Below the pieces are notes generated by a model that ran no database searches, was not told the origin of the DNA, and saw only the letters and a program-made list of their open reading frames with translations. Shown in pieces: positions 32,563 through 44,149 of a DNA stretch of 64,000 nucleotides. Positions within the stretch are counted from its first letter, which is position 1; every line of letters begins with the position of its first letter. The stretch is from Epinephelus fuscoguttatus. Lineage: Eukaryota; Chordata; Actinopteri; Perciformes; Serranidae. The DNA is taken from NCBI RefSeq assembly GCF_011397635.1, contig NC_064774.1, positions 2,374,720-2,438,719 on the forward strand. The letters run 5' to 3'. The position numbers and the translations under genes were made by a program.

Positions 32563-33756
32563 CAGTGAATTATCTATCCATCAATCATAAAACATGTTTA
32601 AAGTACATCAGTTTACTCCACCCTAAATGATGATGGGTTAACCATCTGTAAAAGGTTATTAGATTTACAGCTGGTCAGTGCATCAACTGGCATCACCTCT
32701 CAGTCTCCTATTTACTTTGGAGGCTTGAAGGGTGACAGTTTGCCACCTGCAAGCTGTAAACAGTTAAATATTAACGGCTAATATTAACAGATACAGCTAA
32801 ACGTTTTAGGACTTGTCTTAAATTACAATTAATATGACGGGACAACTTGTTTCGCTTTGACAAAATGGAAGGCATCCTTTACATTTGGCAAATATGGAAG
32901 ACACTGGGTACATTTACATGCTTACTAAAATTCCACTATTATTTGTAATGCAAGAATATTTTGAACTTGATGCGGGTCATGTAAACAGAACATCCTCTTA
33001 CAGATTCCAAATTTGGTGTCTTTTCAGATTAAGCATTTTCCAATTCAGACATGTGGGATTTGCTGCTGTTATTCAGGTTTTAAGAGCATTCTTTGGACAT
33101 GTAAACAGCACATTCAGAATATGCATCTCAGTTGGGATTTTTGCTGCAGTTTGCGACACACAGCCTGTTGTCGGTTAACAAACCAACAGTTTCCAAGGTT
33201 CGTGTGGAAATGCATTGCCAAAAGAAAAGCCCATATTTCTGGTAGGAAGAATAAACACACCTACTTTATAACATTATAAAAGACTTGGATATGAGCAGGT
33301 TCTTGGATATATGCAAATATCACAACACTGAGCTTTTCAAGAAGATGGCTGAAGAATTGAAAGGGAGAGGCTGTGCTCGCACTGTCTGACAGGACCAACA
33401 GGTCCACTACAGGTAGGAAACTTTTAAAATCCTGTTTTGATGCCAAGATGCAACGTGATTGATGTGATAAAGGCATGTGATAAGGACATGTAAACCTGAG
33501 TAATAGGAGAGTATTTATTTTCATTAGTCATGTAAACAGCTTAGAAGGAATATTGTCTTTTTTTGGAATCAGGGCAAAAACCATCAACTTTACCACCTCC
33601 ATCAGAAAACACAGACCTGTCTCTCGTGCAGCAGTGTCACGTATAGCTAGACCTATCTCCACAGTGCTGTTTGTGTCAGCACTAGACAAAGGTCTGGAAT
33701 CACAGATTATCATTCTGCTATAGGGAAAAAATGCTCTGGCTTGTTTCCATGTCTTT

Positions 33757-34115
33757 AAAGGGATAGTGCACCCAACAATGTAAATTCAGCCATTATCTAC
33801 TCACCCATATGCCAAGGGAGGCTCAGGTGAAGTTTTAGAGTCCTCACATCACGTGTGGAGATCCAAGGGGAGAGAGGGTAGCAACATAACTCCACCTAAT
33901 AGAGGCTGACGGCGCCTCAGATTCAAACGTCCAAAAAACACATAATTGAAACCATAAAATATCTCCATACTGCTCGTCCGTAGTGATCCAAGTGTCCCGA
34001 CATAAAAAGTTGTTTGGAAAAACGTCATTTGAACTCTGTTTCTAGCCTCATTGTAGCCTGTAGCTCTTTCATTTGGCCGTCACTGGTGTGTAGGTTGTTA
34101 GCTCAGAGGTTATTG
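33757..34115 (+). mobile_element. MITE-like repeat R3 (ttaaagggatagtgcaccca)
   Basis: It starts with taaagggatagtgcaccca, a common teleost repeat end, and continues through gccattatctactcacccat to gtagcctgtagctctt. A second copy lies at about 63,030-63,345 upstream of lectin E, at the equivalent position, so it predates that duplication. Confidence 0.6.
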
Positions 34116-34639
34116 TTGTTTCACATAGTGATGGGGATTTTGAGAACAGACAACATGTAAATAGAATGTGAGGTGAATTGTGTCTGAAATAGGCAGCTAA
34201 TGGCAGGCTTCTGACCACAGTCTACATCCTGTGAGTCAAACTAACCAACCTCTTATATTCACACAACACTAATGGATGGAAACAGACATTAATTTGTATT
34301 TTCTGTTGCTGTTTCTTTTGGACATTCAGTTAAAATTTGCTCTGTGTTTGAATGTAACTTGACTAATGATGATACTGTCATTGTTTCCTGTGTGTTGTTT
34401 TACATCTGTTCAACTTAACCACTAATGAGCCTTGGATATGGCCCTGACACTACACTTTGTGGTATGATGGTGGTAATGTCCTGACACGTGGCTCACTTGT
34501 TTGATTGTTTTGGATCTGTTCCCTGGCTTTGCATTGAAGCTTTGACAACATTGTCAAAGAGGAGATGAAACCCATTGAGACAACATCCTTGTTTAATATT
34601 TTAACTTTTGTTTGCACAGAGTAAATATCATCAGCACCC

Positions 34640-36020
34640 TTTATCAGCTACACCCTGCACACCGACACAGTTCTGCACATCTGCACCTCGACGCCCTGAT
34701 CAGCTCCACAGGAGGGGTCAAAGGGTCAGTTCACCAGAATTACACAAAAACAACTTCTCATATTCCTTCAGTTGTGTCAAGCGTCAGGTTTGTGATCGCT
34801 GAAATTTCTGCTGCCACCCCATTGCAAAGGTTAACAGTGTTATGTTTGGGACTCAGAACCACAAACAACAGCACTTCCATCTCTGTTAATCCAGATGATA
34901 CACAGACATGCTGGCATCCTTTTAAAATACTTTTTTTTCCATAGAAAGCAGTCCTAATGGAAACTGCTCACAGCTGTCATGTTTCCATTCAGCTGTCGAT
35001 TTTAAACAAACTTCTGAAATATTGATAAAAAGAAATGTAAATTAGGTTTCGAGCAAACAAGTGAATATATGCAAAGCATAGTTTCATTGGAAGCTGGCAG
35101 CCTATACTGCGCTTGACACATGGCTGTAATACACCGGTAAACAGAGTAGAGGAAGTGAAGGCTGTGAACCTTTTCTATCATTGAGTAAACTGAACCACCC
35201 CTGACTAAGTGACATAATTATGGATATTTCTTATTATATTCAGTGTTTAACAACAACATAACAACTGTGCAATTAACCAAAGTACTGAACACAATAACTG
35301 CAGGAAGTTTGTGAATATTAAATCAGGGATGAGTTTTCCTGTCTGTAACTTTTAACACAGAACAGATTGTTTTTCGTTTTTTACACACTTTATCAGCCTC
35401 TCCTGATGAATTCAGTGTTTTCTTCCTCCTGATGCTTGGCCGTTGTTCTGTTTGCTTTTTGGTTGTTTTAAGCACGTACTTTTCCAATGCAGGGTGGAGC
35501 TCTGAAACAGAAAGTGACAGCTCTGTGAATATAGCTCGTGTTCAGGTCATCCCATGTTAATCCCATACAGCTTTGGTCACAAAATATGCACTTTATTGCA
35601 AATTTTTGATTAGAAAAACTGGACACATAGCACTGAGCTGCATCTTGAATTAATCCTCAGGATTCCATCTCTCAGGTGATATTCACTACTTCTACATATC
35701 ATATACAGTTGACCTACTGTCTCCCCCAAAAGATCTACTGCCCCTTCTAAAAAAGACAAGAATAGGTCTTGTGGGTCTCAGAGAGTTAATTGAGTGCTGC
35801 TGTTTTGTCTAGAGAGGCAGGGTACACCCTGGACAGTCACCCTGGACAGTCACCAGACTATCGCAGGGCTGACACATAGAGACAAACAACCATTCACGCT
35901 CACATTCACACCTACGGACAATTTAGAGTCACCAACTAACCTAGTCCCCAATCTGCATGTCTTTGGACTGTGGGAGGAGTGGGAGGTAGCTGTCTAGAAT
36001 TGCCACTCCACGCTATCCAC
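34640..36020. other. Gene-free stretch with a widespread fish repeat
   Basis: 34,640-35,100 matches 63,770-64,000 upstream of lectin E and contains no exon. Around 35,810-36,000 there is the familiar teleost repeat phrase cacattcacacctacggaca ... caatctgcatgtctttggac. No coding exon with splice sites is seen. Confidence 0.45.
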
Positions 36021-36024
36021 TCAG

Positions 36025-37291
36025 GTACACTGACGCACTTCACCAGGACGCACGGCGCCTCGCGGACCACTGCAGCAGGGATTTATCCTCAAGTTTCCCC
36101 GACCAACTCCTTGCATTCAGAGCCTGCTTTAAGTCTGAAATAGCAAAACAACAACTGTGAAGGATCTGGCTAAGATGCTAATTGTGGAAAACAGCACCAT
36201 GGCAGCATCATTTACTGATGTTTATGCTGCATTACTGTTATATCTCACCATAACTGTCACTGTCGCGACTGCAGAGCGCTCATTGTCCTACAGCTCAAGT
36301 TGATAAAGACTTATTTAAGGAGCAGCATGGGACAAGAAAGACGGCCGAATTCACAAAGAATAAGTGTAAATGCTGGCTTTGCACCAAGAACACCGTGGCA
36401 GAACAATGGCAGACTTTGTTTGGCAAAGTACTGAAGACTGTATACCCTCATGTAGTGATGTCTGCTGGTGAGTCAGTCTAACAGTGTCGGATGGGTTGAG
36501 GCTGTGGATTTGACCCAGTTTGACCACTTTATCACTATTCCCTCTCACTTGTAGCTGTTTTTTCGTTATCTTTTGAATTTAATATGAATTATGGAACCGT
36601 TTTTGTTCACGTTTGCTTCCCCGTTTTGTAAAATAAATGATTGAAAGTTGCTTTTGAAGTGCGTGACAGAAGTGCGTTTAGAGAACGACCGCAGACTGTC
36701 ACCTGTTCAACGCATCAGTATCTTCGGATGCCATTAGAGTAATAATGATTATAATCATAATGTCAAAATATTATTTGCAGACTGATTTAACAGACGATCA
36801 CTGCTGCCACGATCACTGGAAAGTCTGGGCGAGAGGCTTCCACAGAGGAGCGCCCAGTTTGCACCAGCTTTCTAAAGACGTTATTTACTTCACTCAAACT
36901 GCGTGTGGCTGTTAGCGCTGGTGTTAGTGAATTAGACGTTGTTTATCAGTGAGGCTCATTTGCATAGAAAGGGGCAATTTTTGCACCAAATATATGCATA
37001 TTACCTCATTTAAATACGTGCAAATAACACCGGAGCACTGAGACGCAATCTGCTTGGCAGTGCAGTTAGTGGAGCATTTCACCCTCTGCACGTGCTTTGT
37101 GAATTAGACCGTATCTGTTTGCTCCATTTTTACCGGTTTAGCGGCCGCAAAAGCCACGCAATCCTTTTGTGAATTCGGCCCTCAGTGGACTGGCTATACT
37201 CTCTATTGAGAACAGCAGAGCGAGGACTTTGGAACTGAGCAGCGTCGTAAATGACTTTGCTGAGCGCAAGGCCCGTAAGATGAGCTTCTAA
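36025..37291 (+). pseudogene. hAT-type transposase C-terminus (ZMYM1-like), disrupted
   Basis: The plus strand encodes FTDVYAALLLYLTITVTV followed by ATAERSLS, the hAT dimerisation signature ('PV..A..ERSFS.L'). A frameshift follows, then KLIKTYLRSSMGQER. After an inserted element (36,342-37,181) the frame resumes as SGLAILSIENSRARTLELSS and ends AERKARKMSF before TAA at 37,289. This order matches hAT / ZMYM1-like domesticated transposases. The frameshift and insertion make it non-functional. Confidence 0.7.
36342..37181. mobile_element. 840-bp MITE inserted in the hAT remnant
   Basis: The ends cggccgaattcacaaag and cttttgtgaattcggccc form terminal inverted repeats. They precisely interrupt the transposase reading frame between GQER and SGLAILSIE, which fixes the boundaries within a few bases. 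The interior has no transposase. It contains a polyadenylation-like taaaataaatga and lowercase repeats. Confidence 0.7.
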
Positions 37292-37684
37292 TGAGTGAGT
37301 ACAGCTTCTCTTTGTTATGAAGTGCAATTAGTTGGATTTAAATCTATGGCAATGTACTTGTAACCTCATATGTTGGAAAAATGTGCACCTACTGTCTTGT
37401 AACCCTTGTCTGGGTTGATTCCTAGTTTTCGCCACCCTTAAAGTAAATGTTCTCTTTAGAAAATGTAAAGCATTCTTTATTGGATTTGATCTATTACATA
37501 CAATGCTATAGTTCACGGTAGTCTGAGCCCAGGTCAGGACAGGCTGTTAGATAAGTGTTGATATGGAGCTTCGGCCGCTGTCCGTGGTGCTGAAAGGCTG
37601 GTTTGCAGGATGAGTGTGTGGCCAGTCACGTGTAACGTTAGCCTACATGGTGACAATAGCAGTTCTCTCGAATGGCTGTGCGTG

Positions 37685-37745
37685 TGTGTCCAAGTGTGTG
37701 TGTGTGTGTGTGTGTGGGTGTGGGTGTTTGTGTGTGTGTGTGTGC
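37685..37745. repeat. (TG)n microsatellite
   Basis: Compound TG/GGTGTG run of about 60 bp immediately left of the point where similarity to the lectin 3' end begins (about 37,848). It may mark the breakpoint of the lectin C duplication. Confidence 0.8.
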
Positions 37746-37930
37746 AGTAAGCACGAGCGTGCGCTTGTGTTTAGGGCGGGGGTGGGGGGCACAGAAAAAA
37801 TATTTGCACTGGGGCCTATCATCATGATGTTACGCTACTGGTGTAAAGAAAGATGTATATGAAAGCATGCACACAACACAAGTGTTTGTGCTTTTAATGG
37901 GTTCTTCATGTCTCTGTGTCAGTCCGGGAA

Positions 37931-39375
37931 TCATCTTCTCTTCCTGGCGCAGACAGACGGTAACTGGTGGAGGCATCCGCTGTCATTCCAGCACCTGTCA
38001 GCTGCAAGCAAAAAAGAAAAGAAAAGAGTTGGTTGAGTCAGTGAATGTGACAGAAACAAAGACCTCAGACTGTTGATGTGATCAGTGACTCCTAACTGAT
38101 ACGTTTAGGTGACACAACACTATGGTCACTGATAAGATACAAATCATTGTCAAAACATAAATGGTGTAATACTGTGAACTGCTAACCACCAACTGATCTG
38201 ATAAAACCAAAGAATATCTGACTCAGAAAGACGTTCTTTGCTCAAGACATTTATGTCTGAGCTGTTTGTCTGAAATCCATCATGAATAATTTGAACAATA
38301 AAAACTGAACTTCATTAATTGGAGAGGGCTGTTGTCAGTCAAAGAAAATCTTGGTCAACTAAACTCATCTTATTCTTCAGGCAGCTGATTGGTCGCTGGG
38401 AAGAAAATCTTCATGTTATCTCTGGATGAACTAAATCTACCTGGCAGTGTTGTGTGTCATCCAAAGCATTTTGAAGCTGCGACCAGCAGCTCTATCTCGC
38501 TCTGTCGGTTTCACAAAATGTCTCCACTGTTTGGTGGTCACAGTTTTTGCCCTAGCAGGCTGAAATTCAGTGTGGAGGTCGCAGCTATCGTGAATTCATG
38601 CTTGTTTTTTCTGAGGCCAGCGCTGTAATGAGACTCAGGAGTGCTGTGTGTTTACACTCTGCTACAAACCTCAGTGTCATTATGAGGCCCTGAGCGTCTT
38701 CACTTTTCTTCACTAAGCCATGCATGTTGCTGTTTTCTCTCTGGTCACACAGATTTGAAAAATGTTTAACTTTGGGTAAAACGCTGCCCTCGTCACTTTT
38801 TACCATGGACTGTAGAAGGAATGGACGTAGCTACAGTGACGTCACCCATTTGTTTGTGGTTTTGAAGCCTCATGTTTGACACATCAGCCGTCACCATCTT
38901 GGTTTTTTGGAGCCAGAGGTGAACATAGTTGGGCAAGAGGCTGGCGCTGTGTGAGTGAGGGGTACGTGGATCTGACTGAGAGGCCGAGGACACTATCAGC
39001 AGACAGTCTGTCACTCAAAGTGGTCGGCTCTTAATGATGTGGCTATTGCTGGCACAGAGCCATAAAAATGCTTTGGTCGACACACAGTCTTATGACAGTA
39101 ACACCAGTGACTGTCCGACCAATGAGAATTTGGAGGGGCAAGAGCACATCAACCAACTGACCAGAAGATGTCAGCACGATATATTTCTGAGTTAACTCAC
39201 TGTATTCCTTCCTATTTTATCATTAGCATCACGGCTACAGTTAGCACTATGTTGTTTTACCTGAGAAATTAATCTGCATACAATGCTGCCCTGCTCCACC
39301 ACCATTATTAGGCTCTCCATGACACCAGTATTGGTAGCGGAAAGATGTGCCATCACTCCAGAACCACTGATTCTC
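37931..39375 (-). pseudogene. Lectin C: partial lectin, exons 5 and 6 only
   Basis: Exon 39,261-39,375 encodes ENQWFWSDGTSFRYQYW and the EPN loop (CHGEPNNGGG). Exon 37,931-38,001 encodes ADRCWNDSGC to SVCARKRR before TGA. Splice sites and reading frames are intact, and this copy alone has a canonical WND Ca-binding motif. No exon 1-4 exists upstream: similarity to lectin A stops at about 41,130, inside repeat R1, and 41.1-47.5 kb holds no lectin exon. The exons and intron are almost identical to those of lectin A, so the duplication is recent. It cannot make a lectin alone, though its exon 5 acceptor is in phase with exon 4 of lectin B upstream on the same strand. Confidence 0.75.
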
Positions 39376-39524
39376 CTGGAAGAAAGTGTAGCACAGAACA
39401 TTACATAAAATTAAAGGAGGAAAATGTGGAAAAAAATAGTTTTTTTTTTTTTTTTTTTTTTAAAAAAAAAAGAACATTTAAAAAAGACTATAAATAAAGA
39501 CAAGAATAGAAATAGAAATAACTA

Positions 39525-40062
39525 CGAAAGCACTCAGAGAGTGCAGACCTCTGCCAAGTAGGTGATATTCCCTCCCCCTCTGCATCAGATTTTGCAGCCT
39601 GCATCACAATTAGGTTATTTGCATCACTATCATTATTAGGTTATATATGCCTTCACCATGGAGACATTGTGGTGTGTTTATTTCATTTTTATTTTGTACC
39701 AACACAGAATATAATATATTTCTTTGTATTTTTAACTTTATTTTTTTCAAACACAGAACATTAATTTCAACTTTAGAATTACAACAATATTTAGGCAACA
39801 GAACGAGACGTGCTATTTTCACCATCTTTAGAAATTGGAATTGCTGCTGAGGCTGTCAGACCATAGACTTTATTTAATCATTTTATCCACTTTGCTTCAA
39901 CCGATCACCACCAAAATTTTATCATCTGTTCCTTCTCCCATTATCCACATTTCCTGAAACTTTCATCAAAATCCGTTTTTGAGTTATTTTTCAGACAAAC
40001 AAACCGACAAACAGACCAACGCCGGCGAAAATATAACCTCCTTGGCGGAGGTAAGAAACTAT
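39525..40062. mobile_element. Interspersed repeat R4 inserted in the lectin C intron
   Basis: The sequence from aagcactcagagagtgcaga to ctccttggcggaggtaag interrupts a region otherwise matching lectin A (about 17,660). It contains the common fish phrase tcatcaaaatccgtttttgag. No coding capacity is seen. Confidence 0.6.
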
Positions 40063-40529
40063 ACAAAGGGAATTCACGCCAAAATTACAAGACACCTGTG
40101 CCCACAGTACCATGTACATACTGTCTCAAGTGAAGTGACACAGTGGTGTGATTAGTCACTGCAAAGTCACAAAAGTATAGTTCATGTAAGAGTAATGTGA
40201 TACCGTCTTTTATAACAGCTTGACCATAATGATAGTAATGATAGTGTTTGCTCACATTAAACTGAAATATAATAGATATATAATGTAGTATAAAATGTAA
40301 TTAAACAGTATAAAATGTTGACACAATGTAGTACAATATGTTAATATGTTAAACTAGTCCAAACCCACTGAGTGCACAGTTGCCCACGTACAGTTTCACA
40401 TGGTGTGTGTTTGGGATACAGGTCATAGGAAACTGCAGATTAAATAGTCAACTGAACCCATTAAGAAGAGCAATGTATTCAGACAGAGTGTTTGTGAAAT
40501 TGATAGTACAATTGCAGCCACAGCGATCG

Positions 40530-41108
40530 GTCACATTTTAGCCATTTTGAAGCATTTTTCTGTTGTTATAGCGCCACCCAGTTGCCAATTAGAGTTAAAT
40601 TTCTCCAGTCACCTTGAGGCGTCCTGTTCTACATATCTACCAAGTTTAGTAAAAATCCATATGGCGGTTAGGCCTAGATAAGAAATGAGCTCTCTAGCGC
40701 CCCCATTTTGTTTGATGGGGTCAATAATGGAGGGGTCCCCTCAGATTATGTGTGGTCATATGCCTACAAAGTTGCGTGGTGATGGGTGAAACCCTTGAGA
40801 TGTTCTACACCTTTATGTGATGAGCCACGCCCTCCGCAATATTCATTGCCTTATAGAAGCTCAGTTTTAGGAAGTTTTCCAACTTTTGCCAAGAGGGAAC
40901 TTTAGATATTGCTCCCTAGATTATGTTCACCCAGTCTCATGGAGATCGATTTGAAGTGTTTCATGTCTCTGTGACATACGGGGCATGAGATATGCCAATT
41001 CAAAGTTCTCATCCTCCCATGACCCTCTACCACTGTGCCAAATTTCACATGGATTGACCAAGTCAGTGAGGAGAAAAATGTGGAACAGACACACACACAC
41101 ACACACTG
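40530..41108 (-). mobile_element. Interspersed repeat R1, long reverse copy
   Basis: This is the reverse complement of the R1 copy at 8,680-9,450, ending in a short AC run. It marks the limit of lectin C similarity: beyond it the DNA no longer matches lectin A intron 4. Recombination through R1 is a plausible cause of the truncation. Confidence 0.65.
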
Positions 41109-41139
41109 AAAGAGTTTTCGTCATTATATAATAAGATGG

Positions 41140-44130
41140 CCAAATGAGGCCTCATGAACTGCTGTCTTTGTTTTCTGAAGCCACTAGATGGCACTGTCTG
41201 TTCAACAAAGGTTTGAAAGCACATTTCACTGCCATTCCTTCATCCTTTATCTTTAAACAAAGAGCGCCAACTGGTGGGGTCAGTCAACATGAATAACTCT
41301 GGACCATCGTTCTTCACCTTCTTTTTACCTGCCAGATATTTGAATTTGTACTTCACAGTATTCCACATCCTCTTGCCGCCTGTATTCCAACAGAAGAAGA
41401 AAACTGTTCAAATTTGCTGGGTTTAGTTGCCAGAAAAAAATTAATCGCAAAAGAAATGTGATAGTTGAGTTGAAAACATTATTCACGTCAAAACAGCTCT
41501 GTCCCCCCATTCTGTGACCGAATCTCTATATGTAGAATGGCGGAGTGGCAAGACAGCGCCATATTCCTGCCTTTAACAGGCAGTTTGAAGGGGGCTAAAG
41601 ACAGCTTGTTCTCATCGCAGTACTTTGGCACCCCCTTAAACATTACCTTTGAAAATATGATAAAAAATAAAATAAACTAATAGACCATTTAAAAAAAAAT
41701 AGAAATAAAAAAGAACCTTTAAATGTACTATAAATGGTAAAAAAGTAACAGAAACTGTGTGTCATCACAGTGTGTGCAGATGAACATTGCTTGACTTCAC
41801 CTGGAGATCCCTGCCCGTCCAGCGGCACTGTTCATCTGCACACACTGCGATGCCACACAGCTGGTTCAATATCAGCAAAGTTTCCCTTTATATTCATTGT
41901 CTTGTGTGGCGATCAGCAGTGATGTGGTGGTTCACTTTTACACTGTGATCTGTAGCCTATAGTTCGGCTTTAGCTTCTAACTATCTTTGTCTTTTTAACC
42001 TGTTGTTGCTGCTGAGTCAGTTTGACATCCTGGATATATCCTTCAAACACAGACTGTAGACCCCTCTGTCTGCTTCTCTCTGGAATCACTGTTTACAGTG
42101 TGGGCTCCATGCTTACTCTGGCAGCTTGTTGGACCATCACAAAGGGGCGGGGCTTAGCAAAAGGGCTTCAAAACCCAAAAAACCACATGGAAAACATGAC
42201 ATTTGTGTTTGTTTCACGTATTGTTGAACAAATTTGGTGCGTGCCGGTACAATCCTTTTTTTATCATCGTGCTAACCCAAGGCTAGTTCCCAGGTGGCTA
42301 ATACACAAAATAACGAGCGAACTCACCAAAAAAAATGGAGGACAGATTTCAGTTTTTGGCACTTGTGCACTTGCTTCATTTTTCAGCCTCAGAGGTTCCC
42401 AACAGTGTGTTACTGCAGTCATGGGGCTTCTAATCACACTGAGCTCATGTATGTGTAGCCAGTGGCGCAAGCAGCTGTAATCTTGTACAATGTACAGTGT
42501 ACAATAAACATTTCTGGCACTCAGTCGCGATGCTAGCAATACTGTGTTACTTATCTTGTGTGTTAGCAAGCAAAACTAGTTAGAAATGAGAGAACGAAAA
42601 ATAATAACTGAAATAAAGCAAACAAACCTCAGCAGCGAAGAATATGCAGAGAGCAAAAGTACGAGCACCGAGTCTGCTAACGTTACTGCTGCTAGCATTA
42701 ACGATACAACAGAGGCTAGCAGCCAGCTACATGTTCAAGATCCACCTGCTTTGCAAAGCGATGAGCCCCGGGATCATCATGATACTGGATTTGATGCGGA
42801 GGCCGTTCGCAGGAGTTTGATGCAACAGGGAGTTTGTTTGTTTATTTATGTTTATGATTAGCAATATCAGTGTCATCTAAGAAAGATTCTGCAACAGATT
42901 TGATGGTGACAGCGATCTGTGTGCACTAACTTCTTTATGAGATATGACTAATCATATACTATGGGTGTGTTCCGAACCACCTAGTTTTTCTTTTTACTTT
43001 CGGTTCTGCAGCTGCTTTTACACAATATGTTCTGTTGGGACATACTACTTCTTCATAACACTGTGCCTTGAACTTTGACCCTCTTGTTCATATATCTGTT
43101 ACCGTGGAGATAAAACAAAACCATTCTCCAAGCTTGCCAGAGACGGAGGTCAACCCAGAGAACTCTGCTGCATGCAGTCTAGATTCTAACATTATTATAT
43201 TCAACCACATATAGTAGAACATCCTGGTATTTGTGGCATACTGCATTTCACACACTGTAGTGTATGTGTATGTCTCTTGCAATCATTAAATTCCATTAAA
43301 ACACCACATCAAACCATGAATTGACTAAAATAAGTATTGTGTGTGTGTATCAGAGTCTGATATATCTCCTTTTTTATTCTGTCTGTTGGAGCAACAAAAA
43401 ACAATGTAAGGACCATTTGCATAAGCGTAGCAGGCCAAACAGGACGTGCCTACCTCAATACGTGCTGATCCAACAGTACACAAGGCAGTACACCGTGACC
43501 ATCCTCCTCTCATCAGCGGTGATGGTTCGCCCACTGTCCAACTTTCCTTACAGACGGAGTCACAGCTTCAGGGGCCTCATCGGTGCCTCAGTGCAGACCA
43601 TGTAGACAGCAGCGTTCACACACCACCAGCCTGCAAGTTTCTGTCATCACTTTAACCTTATATACTGCAGTGACGGCCAAATGAGGCCTCATCAACCAGT
43701 CTCTGTTTAATAAGCCCACCAGATGGTGATCTCTGCTCAACAAGGGGTTGAAAGCACACTGCATTCCTTGAGCCTTCTCCCTAAAGCAAGAGCACCATCT
43801 TGTGGTGATGTAGCAGAAAGAGGGGAAAGGAAAAAAACAGAACAGCCCTTCTTAAACTCTGCCAGGTAGGGACTGAGAAATGAGACACACCTGTGCGCCG
43901 GGAGAAGGGAAACCCTTGGAACTAAAGCAGCATGGAGGGGAACAGAGTGAGAGTGTAAAGGTCGGTTTGGAAAAATTAAAAAGCCTTTATTTAATGGGCA
44001 AGAGTCATTAAAAACACCAACGCGTGTCTTCCTCAGGGTGTATGAAGACAAGAGAGCAAACAAAGCAATTATAGTTACAATCACTTCAGCTGTGAATCAT
44101 TCAGTCTGTGCCATTTTCTTTAGGCCTCTA
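41140..44130. other. Gene-free transposon-rich stretch
   Basis: It includes repeat R5 (41,135-41,290 and 43,675-43,810) and the repeat shared with 7.46 kb (about 41,840-41,900). A MITE-like block at 42,960-43,260 starts near gtgtgttccgaaccacctag. ORFs at 42,022-42,480 and 43,321-43,605 have no recognisable domain or splice context. Confidence 0.35.
42586..42861 (+). CDS. Unrecognised 91-residue ORF, possibly a transposon-derived N-terminus
   Basis: Starts MRERKIITEIKQTNLSSEEY and is rich in Ser, Thr, Glu and Asp, with a hydrophilic disordered character up to FDAEAVRRSL. It has no recognisable domain. Its composition resembles the disordered N-termini of hAT/ZMYM1-like proteins. With transposon debris all around, a fragment of a mobile element is more likely than a host gene. 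Confidence 0.2.
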   Translation: MRERKIITEIKQTNLSSEEYAESKSTSTESANVTAASINDTTEASSQLHVQDPPALQSDEPRDHHDTGFDAEAVRRSLMQQGVCLFIYVYD

Positions 44131-44149
44131 GGAGGCCTCAGTCAAGAAT

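Noticed and set aside
42022..42480. 152-residue plus-strand ORF
   Set aside because: Composition and context suggest chance reading through repeat DNA; no domain or splice context.
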